From Microbacterium sp. 4R-513 (lineage in GTDB: Bacteria > Actinomycetota > Actinomycetes > Actinomycetales > Microbacteriaceae), in contig NZ_CP049256.1 in NCBI RefSeq assembly GCF_011046485.1, positions 620,001 to 684,000 of the forward strand: a stretch of 64,000 bases of DNA. Reading direction: 5' to 3'. Below the pieces are notes generated by a model, which was not told the origin of the DNA, did not search any database, and saw nothing but the letters and a program-made list of their open reading frames with translations. A program made the translations under genes and the position numbers. Shown here piece after piece: positions 39,464-48,094 of the stretch (position 1 is its first letter; every line of letters begins with the position of its first letter).

Positions 39464-40888
39464 TCACGCGGCGGTCAAGGTCTTCTCTAGGGCGGAGGAG
39501 CGGATGACGGGGCGAGGTGCGCGCGCGGCGGGGGCGAGCCCGTCGTGCACGGCGAGGAGGGCGAGGAAGCCGATGAGGATGTGCATGTTGCGGACGGCAT
39601 CCAGCGAGTTGAAGCCCGTGATGGCGATCGTGTACCCGATGACGGCGAGGCCGACGCCGAGGTCGCCGCGGGCCCACGCGCACCAGATGAGGCTGCCGAG
39701 GAACGCGAGGAAGAACAGGAGCCCCGGGATCCCGACGCTGATGAGCAGCTGCAGCATCGAGTTCTCGATGATGATCGAGTCAAACAGGCGCGCCGTCTGC
39801 CCCGACGTCCCGGGGCCGGTGCCCATCCAGTCGGAGTAGTCGGCCGCCGTGAGGGCGAGCGGCACGATCCGCTCGCGGACGCCGGCCGACAGCTGCGACT
39901 CGATCGACTCGGAGCGCTCGATGAGCGGCCCGAAGTTCAGTACGGCGACGGCGCCGACGGCACCAAGCGCGAGCAGGAAGAGCCAGCGTCCGAGGTTCTT
40001 CCAGCCCAGGAAGAACGGGGCGACGACGGCTCCGATGCCGAGCGCGATGCCGACGGCGAGGATCGAGCTGCGCGACACGGTCGAGACGATGCCCGCCGCC
40101 GCGAGCAGCCCGAGGATGAGCGGCTTCCTCCGGCCGGTCGTGAGCCACTGCCCGATGCCGATCGCGGCGGGGATGGTGAGGAACGCGCCGGCGAAGAGCG
40201 GGTGGTTGAAGGCGCCCTGGGGCCGGTAGACCGCGAACCCGAAGCTCCCGCCGCCCGGGAGCAACGCGTAGAGCGCGGGCCCTCCCGTCACCATCTGAAG
40301 GACGATGTTGGCGCCCGCGATCGCTCCCACCCACAGGAGGACGCTGCGCAGCAGGCGCACCTCGATGCGGGCGTCGAAGACGAGGAGCGGCAGCAGCGCA
40401 CTCGCGGCGAACGCCGCCGTCCAGCCCACCGACGTCTCGCCGGCGCCCGTGCGGATGGTCGAGAAGACGAGCCACGCGGTGAACATCCCGCCGGTCGTGT
40501 ACACCGCGAGCCGGGGACCGATCGCGCGCAGGGGCGGAAGGTCGGCGAAGCCACGCGGCTTCTGGCCCAGCACGATGCGGCGCAGCATCCAGACGCCCAT
40601 CACGATCGCGAGGACGGGCACGGCGTTGAACGGCGACGAGCTGGGGATGAACCGCGTGGGAACGAGCGCGATGACTGCGACCGTGATCGCGGGGAGGTAG
40701 TGCACGGGGAGGAGGAACATCGCGACGGCGAGCGCTGCGACGAGCGGAAGCGCGACGGCGAGGCCGAGCGTCGGCTCGTCGACGGCGCGCAGCAGCGCCG
40801 CCGTGATGATGCCGGTGAAGAGGACGGCGACGACGAAGAGGCCGCCGTGGCGGACGGTGTCGCGCACGGCCGAGCTCCGAGCGACCAT
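39464..40888 (-). CDS. O-antigen polymerase/ligase-like membrane protein (Wzy)
   Basis: About 474 residues with roughly twelve transmembrane helices and a large periplasm-side loop (about 320-370), as in Wzy/WaaL proteins. It contains YRPQGAFNHPLFAG, which is typical of the family. With Wzx and a Wzz-like protein present, polymerase is more likely than ligase. The start is uncertain: ATG 40888 (GCGGGG upstream) is chosen, but GTG and TTG codons up to 40930 are open in frame. Confidence 0.85.
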   Translation of the reverse strand: MVARSSAVRDTVRHGGLFVVAVLFTGIITAALLRAVDEPTLGLAVALPLVAALAVAMFLLPVHYLPAITVAVIALVPTRFIPSSSPFNAVPVLAIVMGVWMLRRIVLGQKPRGFADLPPLRAIGPRLAVYTTGGMFTAWLVFSTIRTGAGETSVGWTAAFAASALLPLLVFDARIEVRLLRSVLLWVGAIAGANIVLQMVTGGPALYALLPGGGSFGFAVYRPQGAFNHPLFAGAFLTIPAAIGIGQWLTTGRRKPLILGLLAAAGIVSTVSRSSILAVGIALGIGAVVAPFFLGWKNLGRWLFLLALGAVGAVAVLNFGPLIERSESIESQLSAGVRERIVPLALTAADYSDWMGTGPGTSGQTARLFDSIIIENSMLQLLISVGIPGLLFFLAFLGSLIWCAWARGDLGVGLAVIGYTIAITGFNSLDAVRNMHILIGFLALLAVHDGLAPAARAPRPVIRSSALEKTLTAA

Positions 40889-41249
40889 GTACCCCGCCGT
40901 CACGCGCGGCACCACCGTGGACGACTGCAACGAGTGCAGCGCGGGACGTGACAGGTGGTGCGCATGGCGGCGACTCTAACGAGCGCACGTGAAGGGCCTG
41001 TTTCGTCGCGGTAAACCCTGGACTTACCCCGGGTGCCCGCAGGAGACCGTGCGGGCGGCGCATCGGCGCTCCGGAGGACGGCTCGGGACACGGCGATTAC
41101 GCGAAGGTAAAACCTCCGTGACGGGCCCCGGATGCCTCGGCACGTCGGGCTATCCTCGGCCGCAGGGTGACCGTCCATGGCGTGCCGGCGCCTGCAGCCC
41201 GTCGAGTCCTTCGGCCGGCCGACGTCCCCCGACTTCCGCGGAGGTGCCC
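40889..41249. promoter_or_regulatory. Divergent intergenic region with TTAC-N6-GTAA site
   Basis: 361 bases between wzy (minus) and an acyltransferase gene (plus). TTAC-GCGAAG-GTAA lies at 41097-41110, a second GTAA/TTAC pair in the opposite orientation at about 41012-41028, and a TATCCT -10-like box at 41151-41156 that could serve the plus-strand genes. No gene was recognised. Confidence 0.45.
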
Positions 41250-42260
41250 GTGAGCACAGCAGCGATCCCCGCCCCGTCGCGCCGCGACGTGACGCTCGAC
41301 ATCCTCCGCGTCATCGGCATCGCGGCGGTCGTCGTCGCGCACGTGTGGTGGATGACCGACTGGGCGCACGCCTACATCTTCAGCTGGAACATGCCGCTCT
41401 TCTTCTTCCTTACCGGCTACCTCTGGAAGACGCGCCCGTTCGCATCCATGGTCCGGCGGCGATCGGAGATGCTCCTCATCCCGTACGCCTTCTGGCTCGT
41501 GGTGTGGAGCATCATCGTGGTCGTCGTGACGGGCCAGTACACCGTGCGATTCGTCGTCGGCCAGGTGATCGGCGGCCGGTACATGGCCGACAAGCCGTTC
41601 TGGGCGTTCTGGTTCTCGACCGCGCTCTTCGTGCTCGTGCTCGCGTACTGGGCGGTGTCGAAGCTTCCGCTGTGGGCGCAGTGGCTCGTCGCCGCGGCAC
41701 TGCTCGTCCCCGCCTACGTCGCTCCCGAGCTCGTGCGGATGGTGCCCTTCGCCGCCGCGACCGGACTCGCCTGCATGGTCTTCCTCCTCGCCGGTCGCAC
41801 GGTCCGCCGGTTCGAGGGCGCCGTCCCGCTCGTCTGGCGGGTCGTGGGTGGCGCGGTCATCGCGATCGCCTCGTTCGTGCTCTTCGGCCTCGGGCTCGTG
41901 CAGCCGGTGGATCTCAAGGTGGTCGAGTTCGGCACGCCCGTCGTGAGCGTCGTGCTCGCGATCGCGATCGTGACGGGCGGCATGTGGGTGCTCCGCGGGG
42001 TCGTCACGGCGCTGAGGCTGCACTCCGCGCCGACGCTGAGCCTCCTCGCCGAGTCGACGTTCATGGTGACCCTGACGCACGCCGGCATCCTGTGGGCGAT
42101 CGACCCGCTCGAGCTGCCGCAGATCGCGCAGTTCGTCATCGCCCTCGCCGTGCCGTGGGCGGCGGCGCTCGTCGTGCGGCACACCCGGGCATCGCGGCTT
42201 CTCACCGGCATGCCCCAGCGGCCCGCCCGGGTGGCCGCCGCGATGCCGGTGGGAGTGTGA
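41250..42260 (+). CDS. Membrane acyltransferase (Acyltransferase 3 family)
   Basis: 336 residues, about ten transmembrane helices. Motifs: VTLDILRVIGIAAVVVAHVW and NMPLFFFLTGYLWK. It probably acylates the polysaccharide. GTG 41250 is supported by GGAGGTG. The next acyltransferase starts 4 bases after its stop, so they form a two-gene operon. Confidence 0.88.
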   Translation: MSTAAIPAPSRRDVTLDILRVIGIAAVVVAHVWWMTDWAHAYIFSWNMPLFFFLTGYLWKTRPFASMVRRRSEMLLIPYAFWLVVWSIIVVVVTGQYTVRFVVGQVIGGRYMADKPFWAFWFSTALFVLVLAYWAVSKLPLWAQWLVAAALLVPAYVAPELVRMVPFAAATGLACMVFLLAGRTVRRFEGAVPLVWRVVGGAVIAIASFVLFGLGLVQPVDLKVVEFGTPVVSVVLAIAIVTGGMWVLRGVVTALRLHSAPTLSLLAESTFMVTLTHAGILWAIDPLELPQIAQFVIALAVPWAAALVVRHTRASRLLTGMPQRPARVAAAMPVGV

Positions 42261-42264
42261 GGCC

Positions 42265-43314
42265 GTGACCGTCCCGGCGGCCCGCGCACGCCTCGGCTGG
42301 GCGGACCTCGTCCGCGGCGCGGCGATCATCTGCGTCGTCTACTTCCACGCGACGCTCTTCCTCGGCGCCATCGGCATCGACGACACCCTCGGCCGCGTCA
42401 AGGCCGTGTTCGAACTCTTCCCGCTGCCGGCGTTCTTCCTCATGGCGGGGGTCTTCGGCGCGCGGGGAATCCTCGAGTGGGACTTCCGGACCCTCGCCGC
42501 GCGGCGCCTCCTCCCCCTCGTCTATGTGTACGTGCTGTGGTCCCTCCTGAGGTTCGCGCTCTTCACGGCGTTCCCCGCGCTTCCGTCCCGAGACACCGAC
42601 ATCCCGCCCGCCGATCCGCTGTCGCTCGTGCTTCTGCCCGTGCTTCCGGCGAGCCTCTACTGGTTCCTCTACGCGCTCGCCCTCTTCATGCTCGTCGCCT
42701 GGACGGTGCGACGGATGCCTCGCGGGCTCGTGGTCGGCGGCGCGCTCGTCGTCTCCGGGCTGTTCACCTCGGGGCTCGTCAACACGCACACGATCGCGTG
42801 GAACCGCATCGGCGCCCTGTTCTTCTTCTTCGTCGTGGGCGTTTTCCTGGCCGAGCCGCTCAAGCGCGGCGTCGCGCGGGCGAACGTGTCGGCCCTGCTC
42901 GTCGCAGCGGGCGGCTTCGTCGTCGTCGCCGGGACGCTCGTCGTCTTCCGCTCGCTCCTGCGGGTGCCCCTGCTCGTCACCCTCGGCCAGTGCCTCGCGG
43001 TCGCCGTCGCCATCCTCCTCGCCAAGTACGCCGCGCGCGCGAGCGCCTTCGACGTCGTGCAGTCGATCGGGCGGGCGTCGCTGCCGATCTACCTCGTCCA
43101 CATCTTCGCGATCGCCCCGCTGGCCTTCGCGCTCGGACTGCTCCAGCCCGACTGGCCGGCCGCCGTCAACATCGCGGTGACGTTCGCCGTCACGGCGATC
43201 GCGATCCTCTGCGGGTTCGGCCTCGCGCGCCTGGCCACCATCGCGCCCTGGCTCCTGATGCCGGCGCTGCGGACCCGGGCTCCCGTGGGCCCGGCCGCAA
43301 CGCGCGCGTCGTAG
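42265..43314 (+). CDS. Membrane acyltransferase (Acyltransferase 3 family)
   Basis: 349 residues, about ten transmembrane helices. It opens LGWADLVRGAAIICVVYFHATLF and has PAFFLMAGVFGARG, close in style to the product at 35469. It converges with truA with only 3 bases between stops and no room for a terminator. Confidence 0.88.
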   Translation: MTVPAARARLGWADLVRGAAIICVVYFHATLFLGAIGIDDTLGRVKAVFELFPLPAFFLMAGVFGARGILEWDFRTLAARRLLPLVYVYVLWSLLRFALFTAFPALPSRDTDIPPADPLSLVLLPVLPASLYWFLYALALFMLVAWTVRRMPRGLVVGGALVVSGLFTSGLVNTHTIAWNRIGALFFFFVVGVFLAEPLKRGVARANVSALLVAAGGFVVVAGTLVVFRSLLRVPLLVTLGQCLAVAVAILLAKYAARASAFDVVQSIGRASLPIYLVHIFAIAPLAFALGLLQPDWPAAVNIAVTFAVTAIAILCGFGLARLATIAPWLLMPALRTRAPVGPAATRAS

Positions 43315-43317
43315 CGG

Positions 43318-44178
43318 TTACTCGAGCTCCCGCCGCGCGCGGGTCTGCTCCGCCCGTGACGCCAGCAGCGCGTCGTCGGGGTACCCGACCTCGGTGAGCG
43401 TCAGCCCCCGCGCCGCGAGCACCTTGACCTCCGGCACGCGCTCCCCCGCGTCCCGGATCGCCGCGGCATCCTCGACGTCGAGCCGGCCCTCGCCCACCGC
43501 GACGCACGCCCCGACGAGCGCCCGCACCATCGAGTGGCAGAACGCGTCGGCCTTGACGTTCGCCACGAGAACGCCGTCGGGCGCCCGATGCCAGTCGAAC
43601 TCGAGGAGGGTCCGGATCGTCGTGGCCTCCTCGCGCGGCTTGCAGTACGCAGCGAAGTCGTGCAGCCCGATGAGGCTGCGGGCCGCGGCATCCATCTCCC
43701 CCTCGTCCAGAACTGCGCGTACCGTCGTCGTGCGGTGCCGCTCGAGCGGGTCGTAGCCGGCCGTCCGGTCCGCGATGCGGTACTCGTACCGGCGCCACAC
43801 CGCCGAGAAGCGCGCGTCGAAGCCCTCGGGGGCGGCCGATGTGCGATGCACCGTGACGTCCGCGTAGGCGCCGAGCACTCCGCGCAGCCGGCCCGCGAGC
43901 CTCTCGGCGGGCTCGGGAGGCGGACCGGTTGTCGCGTCCCCGCGCGACGGGCGCGCCGTCAGGCGCGCGACCTGCGCCTCGTCAAGATCGATGTGGGCCA
44001 CCTGGTCCGTCGCATGCACGCCGGCGTCCGTGCGGCCGGCGACGACGAGCCGCGGGTCTCCGCCGAGGACGCGCGCGAGGGCGTCTTCGAGGGTCCCCTG
44101 CACCGACCGGAGCCCGGGCTGACGGGCCCAGCCCCGGAAGTGGGTGCCGTCGTAGGCGATGTCGAGCCGGATCCGCAC
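43318..44178 (-). CDS. truA: tRNA pseudouridine synthase A
   Basis: Makes pseudouridine at positions 38-40 of tRNA anticodon arms. 286 residues. The catalytic Asp is in VVAGRTDAGVHA; the N-terminal MRIRLDIAYDGTHFRGWARQ is canonical. The start is GTG at 44178. In many actinobacteria truA directly follows rplQ and precedes rplM; here it is separated from rplQ by 6 kb and from rplM by 31 kb. Confidence 0.96.
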   Translation of the reverse strand: MRIRLDIAYDGTHFRGWARQPGLRSVQGTLEDALARVLGGDPRLVVAGRTDAGVHATDQVAHIDLDEAQVARLTARPSRGDATTGPPPEPAERLAGRLRGVLGAYADVTVHRTSAAPEGFDARFSAVWRRYEYRIADRTAGYDPLERHRTTTVRAVLDEGEMDAAARSLIGLHDFAAYCKPREEATTIRTLLEFDWHRAPDGVLVANVKADAFCHSMVRALVGACVAVGEGRLDVEDAAAIRDAGERVPEVKVLAARGLTLTEVGYPDDALLASRAEQTRARRELE

Positions 44179-44198
44179 CGGATCAGCCTATTGCGGCC

Positions 44199-45629
44199 TC
44201 AGCCCACGACCCGGCGGGTGGGGTCGAGCTTCTCGCCGATGGCCTCCATCGCCGATCGGGCGAGGCGCACGCGGTTGTCGTTCTCGCGCACGACCTCGCG
44301 CGCGAGCGACGGATGCCTGCGCACGATTTCGTCGAGCACCGCGACGGGGATCTCGACGACCTCGACCTCGGTCAGGGCGACCGCCCGGGAGATGGTCCGC
44401 GTGCGTGTCAGCGCCGTCAGCCCCACGGCGTCGTCGTGGCTCAGCTCGGTGATCTGCACGAACCCCGAGTCGGTCGGCACGCCGAGCATGACCCGCCCCT
44501 CGATGATGAACCGCGTCGATCTCGGGATGTCGCCGGGCCGCAGCAGCACCTCGCCCTGGGCGAAGCGCTCGAGCCGCGCGGTCTCGGCGAGCGCCTGCGC
44601 CTCGTCCGGCCGCAGGCTCAGCGAGGGAGCGATCTTGTGCAGGCCCGCGAGGAGCCGGTCGCGGGTGTTCCACTCGTCGGTGAGGTCGCCGTCGAGGTGG
44701 AGGCCCGCGCGACGCGCCGCGTACCAGAGGCGCGTGGTGAAGGCATCCAGCACTCCGCCCTCGTCGCCGGGCGACTGCAGGGGGATCGAGATCTTGTAGG
44801 TCGCGGCGCCGACGGTCTTGACCGTCGGGTCGCGGTCGAGCGAGACGAGCGGGATCTCGCGGGCGATGTCGACGAGAAGCGCCCGCACGCGCGCCGGCGG
44901 ATCGTCGGTGGAGAACTGCACCTCCTTCTTCGCCGCGTAGGGGTCGGAGGAGCGGGACAGGTTGACGAACGAGCCCTCCGCGAGCTCGGCGGTCGGCATC
45001 ACGACGATGCCGTTCCCGGTGTCGAGGTGCACGGCCCGCCAGTTCACCTCGACGATCTGCCCCCGGGTGCCACCCGTCTCGATCCAGTCGCCCAGCTGGA
45101 ACGGCGCCTCGAAGATGAGGAAGAGGCCCGACACGATCGACCCGACCGCGTTCTGCAGCGCCAGGCCGACGACGATCGAGGTGATGCCGAGGGCCGCGAA
45201 GACGCCGGCGACATCGGCATCCCAGACCCACCAGAACACGAGCGCGATGCCGACCACGATGAACACGAACCGGATGAGGTCGCTGAAGATCGTGGGGAAC
45301 CGGTCCCGCCACGACCCCTTCTCGGCCCGGTGGAAGACCAGGTGGTTGATCGCATTGATCGTCACGACGATCACGAGCAGCCCGAAGATCGTCCAGATCA
45401 CCTTCGGCCACGTTCCCGAGCCCTCCCAAGCCCCCGGCTGGCTCAGCAGCACGAGCACCCCGGCGACGGGCACGAGGTAGTTGCGCACCATGATCACGAT
45501 CGGTGCGGCGCGGCTCCCCCGCCGCACGAGCATGCTCGCGAACTCGGTCAGGCCGATGAGCACGAGCGGCAGGCCGATCGAGACGATGACGGCGGGCCAG
45601 AACCACGGCTGGTTCGCGATGTCGCTCAT
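44199..45629 (-). CDS. MscS-family channel with C-terminal cyclic-nucleotide-binding-like domain
   Basis: 476 residues. Four or so N-terminal transmembrane helices lead to the MscS pore segment (LGITSIVVGLALQNAVGS) and beta domain (FEAPFQLGDWIE), about residues 90-340. The last 130 residues resemble a cNMP-binding domain (FAQGEVLLRPGD, then IIEGRVML). The phosphate-binding cassette is degenerate: FGE-type Glu is Leu404 (VGLTAL), although Arg411 or Arg415 remains. It would form a ligand-modulated channel of the bCNG kind. It lies 37 bases downstream of the cyclase-like receptor gene. Confidence 0.87.
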   Translation of the reverse strand: MSDIANQPWFWPAVIVSIGLPLVLIGLTEFASMLVRRGSRAAPIVIMVRNYLVPVAGVLVLLSQPGAWEGSGTWPKVIWTIFGLLVIVVTINAINHLVFHRAEKGSWRDRFPTIFSDLIRFVFIVVGIALVFWWVWDADVAGVFAALGITSIVVGLALQNAVGSIVSGLFLIFEAPFQLGDWIETGGTRGQIVEVNWRAVHLDTGNGIVVMPTAELAEGSFVNLSRSSDPYAAKKEVQFSTDDPPARVRALLVDIAREIPLVSLDRDPTVKTVGAATYKISIPLQSPGDEGGVLDAFTTRLWYAARRAGLHLDGDLTDEWNTRDRLLAGLHKIAPSLSLRPDEAQALAETARLERFAQGEVLLRPGDIPRSTRFIIEGRVMLGVPTDSGFVQITELSHDDAVGLTALTRTRTISRAVALTEVEVVEIPVAVLDEIVRRHPSLAREVVRENDNRVRLARSAMEAIGEKLDPTRRVVG

Positions 45630-45666
45630 CGCACAGCTCCCGCCCGGGCCACGATCACGGGATGCC

Positions 45667-47892
45667 TCAGCCCTCGCCCACCGGCACGTGCGTCTCGATG
45701 CGCCACACGCGCTGGGAACCGCTCTTGGTCGACACCTCGCCCGCCGGCACGACGACGATCGTGTCGGGGATGCGGTCGGCGACGCGCTGCGTGATGTAGA
45801 TGCCGGCCTCGTCGTAGTCGCCCTGCACCCGGTACGCGAGGTTCACGGCATCCCCCCACATGTCGTAGACGATCCGCGCACGACCGATGAGTCCGCTCGT
45901 GACCTGCCCCGAGTCCAGCCCCGCGCGAAGCCCGAGCTCGACGCCCTGCTGGGCGGAGTAGCGCTCCAGGATGGTGTTCAGCTCGAGTGCGAACTCCACC
46001 GCGCGCCGCGCGTTGTCGACGCGCGGAGTGCCGAGGCCCACGCTCGCGACGTACGACTGGCGGGTCGTGCGCACGCGCTCGACGCCGTAGCGCTCGGCAG
46101 CCTCGTCGAAGATCCGGATGAGGTCGTTGAGCTTCGTGACGGCCTCTTCGGACGACAGCGTGAGCGCGAGCTCCTCGAAGCCGATGATGTCGGCGAAGAT
46201 GACCGTGACGTCGTCGTTGTCCTGAGTGATCGCCTCGTCGCCGTGCTTGTAGCGATCGGCCATGCCCTCGGGCATGAACGACAGGATGAGGTTCTCGTTC
46301 GCCTTCTCCTGCTGCTCGATGAGGGCCGACTTCGCCTGCAGGCTGCGGCTCATGTCGTTGAACGCCGTCGCGACGTCCGCGAGCTCGTCGCTCGATCCCG
46401 CGTCGACCTGCACGCCCTCCTCGCCCGCCGCGATGCGCTGGGCCGCCGACTTGAGTCGCCGCAGCGGTCGCACGAAGACCTGGGCCAGCACGAGCGAGAG
46501 CAGGCAGACGAAGATGATCATGCCCGCCGTCGACAGGATGAGGTTGCGCGTGAAGTCCTCGACGGGCGCCATCGCCTCGTCGAACGTCTCCTGCGCGACG
46601 ATGGTCCAGCCGAGGTCCCCCACCCCGAGCGGCGCGTACGCCGTGATGCTCTCGCGCCCGAGGTAGTCGCGCTCGATGAGGGCGCCGTCCTCTCCGGACT
46701 GCGCCTGCGAGAGTGCGTTCCCCAGGATCGTCTGCTGCAGCAGGGTGTCGCCGTTTCGCACGCTGAGTGCCGCAGCGCCTGGCGAGAGCCCGGCCGAGAC
46801 GGCGGCCTTCGCATAGGAGTCGGGCGCGGACTTGAGCTCGCGCGAGATCGACCGCATCGTGCCGTCGCGCCCGACGAGGTAGGTCTCCCCTGTCTCGCCG
46901 AGCCCGTTGTGCGCCCACTCCCCGCCGACCGTCATGACGTCGTTGATGCGGTCGATCGGCAGCTCGATGGCGAGCGCCCCCACCACTTCGTCGTCGACGG
47001 CGATCGGCGTCACCGCCCACCCGGCCGGGTTCCCGACGCTCGGGCTGTAGGCGGCGAAGTCGGCCAGCACAACCTCGCCGACGATGTTGCGGCTCATCAC
47101 CTCGCGGTACGCGTCGGCGAGGTTCGACAGGCGGTACGGCCCGTCGAGCAGGTTCGTCCCGAGGTCGACGCCCTTGAACGCCGTGTAGACGACGTTCCCC
47201 CGCGTGTCGACCATGAGGACGTCCTCGTACTGCTGCACCTCGGTGAGAGCGCGGAAGTACTCGTGGTACTTCGCGTGCGCCGCGGACCATGCGCTTCCGT
47301 CGCCGGCGTCGTCGACGAGGATCGCGTCCTCCCAGCTGTCGTAGGGCACGACGTAGTTCGCCTGCAGATAGCGGGCGGCGTCGTCCTTGGGGGCGAAGGC
47401 GGCTCCGTCGACGTCCTCGCCGGTCGCCTCGGACAGCTGCGCCGCGAAGGTGTCGTCGTAGTAGTCCGCGACGGCGACGGATGCCTCGGCATCCAATGGC
47501 GTGCCCTCCAGGGCAGCGAAGCCCTGCGTGAACTCGACGGCGGCCTGCTTGCTCGTCTCGTTCATCGCGCTCAGTTGGACCGAGTTCTGGATCGTGTCGA
47601 AGAGCTGCGTCACCTCGCGCGCGCGGTTCTCGCGGATCTCCACGAGCTTCTCGGTCGCGATGGCCCGGAGCGCCTGCGTGCCGTTCACGTAGCCGATGAC
47701 GCCCACGACGATGCTCGACAGCACGCTGACCGACAGGAGCATGATCAGCAGGATCGAGTAGATCGACAGGCCGGCACGCCGACGGGGCCGCGGTGTGCCC
47801 ACCCATTCGGTGGTCGCCGCAGCCGGCCTGCCCTCGTCGGACTCCACCGTCCGACCGCCGGAAATGCGCGTACGCGTCTCCCTGAACCCCAC
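45667..47892 (-). CDS. Cache-HAMP receptor with class III cyclase domain lacking key residues
   Basis: About 741 residues. TM1 is at about 43-68, followed by a large extracytoplasmic Cache-like sensor, TM2, a HAMP domain, then a cyclase homology domain. The first metal Asp is present (FADIIGF, Asp568), as are the adenine-side Asp (YDMWGD, 677), Asn684 and Arg688. The K-T-I-G-D motif is R-T-T-R-Q (608-612), so substrate Lys and second metal Asp are lost. Catalysis is therefore doubtful or altered. The start is uncertain: GTG 47892, with GTG 47847 also possible. It is operonic with the channel gene. Confidence 0.82.
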   Translation of the reverse strand: MGFRETRTRISGGRTVESDEGRPAAATTEWVGTPRPRRRAGLSIYSILLIMLLSVSVLSSIVVGVIGYVNGTQALRAIATEKLVEIRENRAREVTQLFDTIQNSVQLSAMNETSKQAAVEFTQGFAALEGTPLDAEASVAVADYYDDTFAAQLSEATGEDVDGAAFAPKDDAARYLQANYVVPYDSWEDAILVDDAGDGSAWSAAHAKYHEYFRALTEVQQYEDVLMVDTRGNVVYTAFKGVDLGTNLLDGPYRLSNLADAYREVMSRNIVGEVVLADFAAYSPSVGNPAGWAVTPIAVDDEVVGALAIELPIDRINDVMTVGGEWAHNGLGETGETYLVGRDGTMRSISRELKSAPDSYAKAAVSAGLSPGAAALSVRNGDTLLQQTILGNALSQAQSGEDGALIERDYLGRESITAYAPLGVGDLGWTIVAQETFDEAMAPVEDFTRNLILSTAGMIIFVCLLSLVLAQVFVRPLRRLKSAAQRIAAGEEGVQVDAGSSDELADVATAFNDMSRSLQAKSALIEQQEKANENLILSFMPEGMADRYKHGDEAITQDNDDVTVIFADIIGFEELALTLSSEEAVTKLNDLIRIFDEAAERYGVERVRTTRQSYVASVGLGTPRVDNARRAVEFALELNTILERYSAQQGVELGLRAGLDSGQVTSGLIGRARIVYDMWGDAVNLAYRVQGDYDEAGIYITQRVADRIPDTIVVVPAGEVSTKSGSQRVWRIETHVPVGEG

Positions 47893-48094
47893 GGCCCCCG
47901 TCCCCCGGGGGCTGGGCTCAGGATAGCGGCAGGCCTCCGGCGTCCGATAGAGCCGCGTGTGACGCCTGATGCAGGTGTGACCGGCGGATTCGGAGGTGCT
48001 CACGAGCGCAGCCATGCGCGGGGCGCCTCGGGGGCGTCCGACGCGGCGGCTAGACTGGCTGGGCGCCACAAGCTGCCCCCGCCTCTTCGTGACT

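Noticed and set aside
39464..40888. Wzy-like protein as an O-antigen ligase
   Set aside because: Gram-positive context and the presence of Wzx and a Wzz-like protein favour a polymerase, though sequence alone cannot fully separate them.
13503..43317. Prophage or integrative element as carrier of the polysaccharide locus
   Set aside because: No integrase, transposase, tRNA attachment site or flanking direct repeat was seen.
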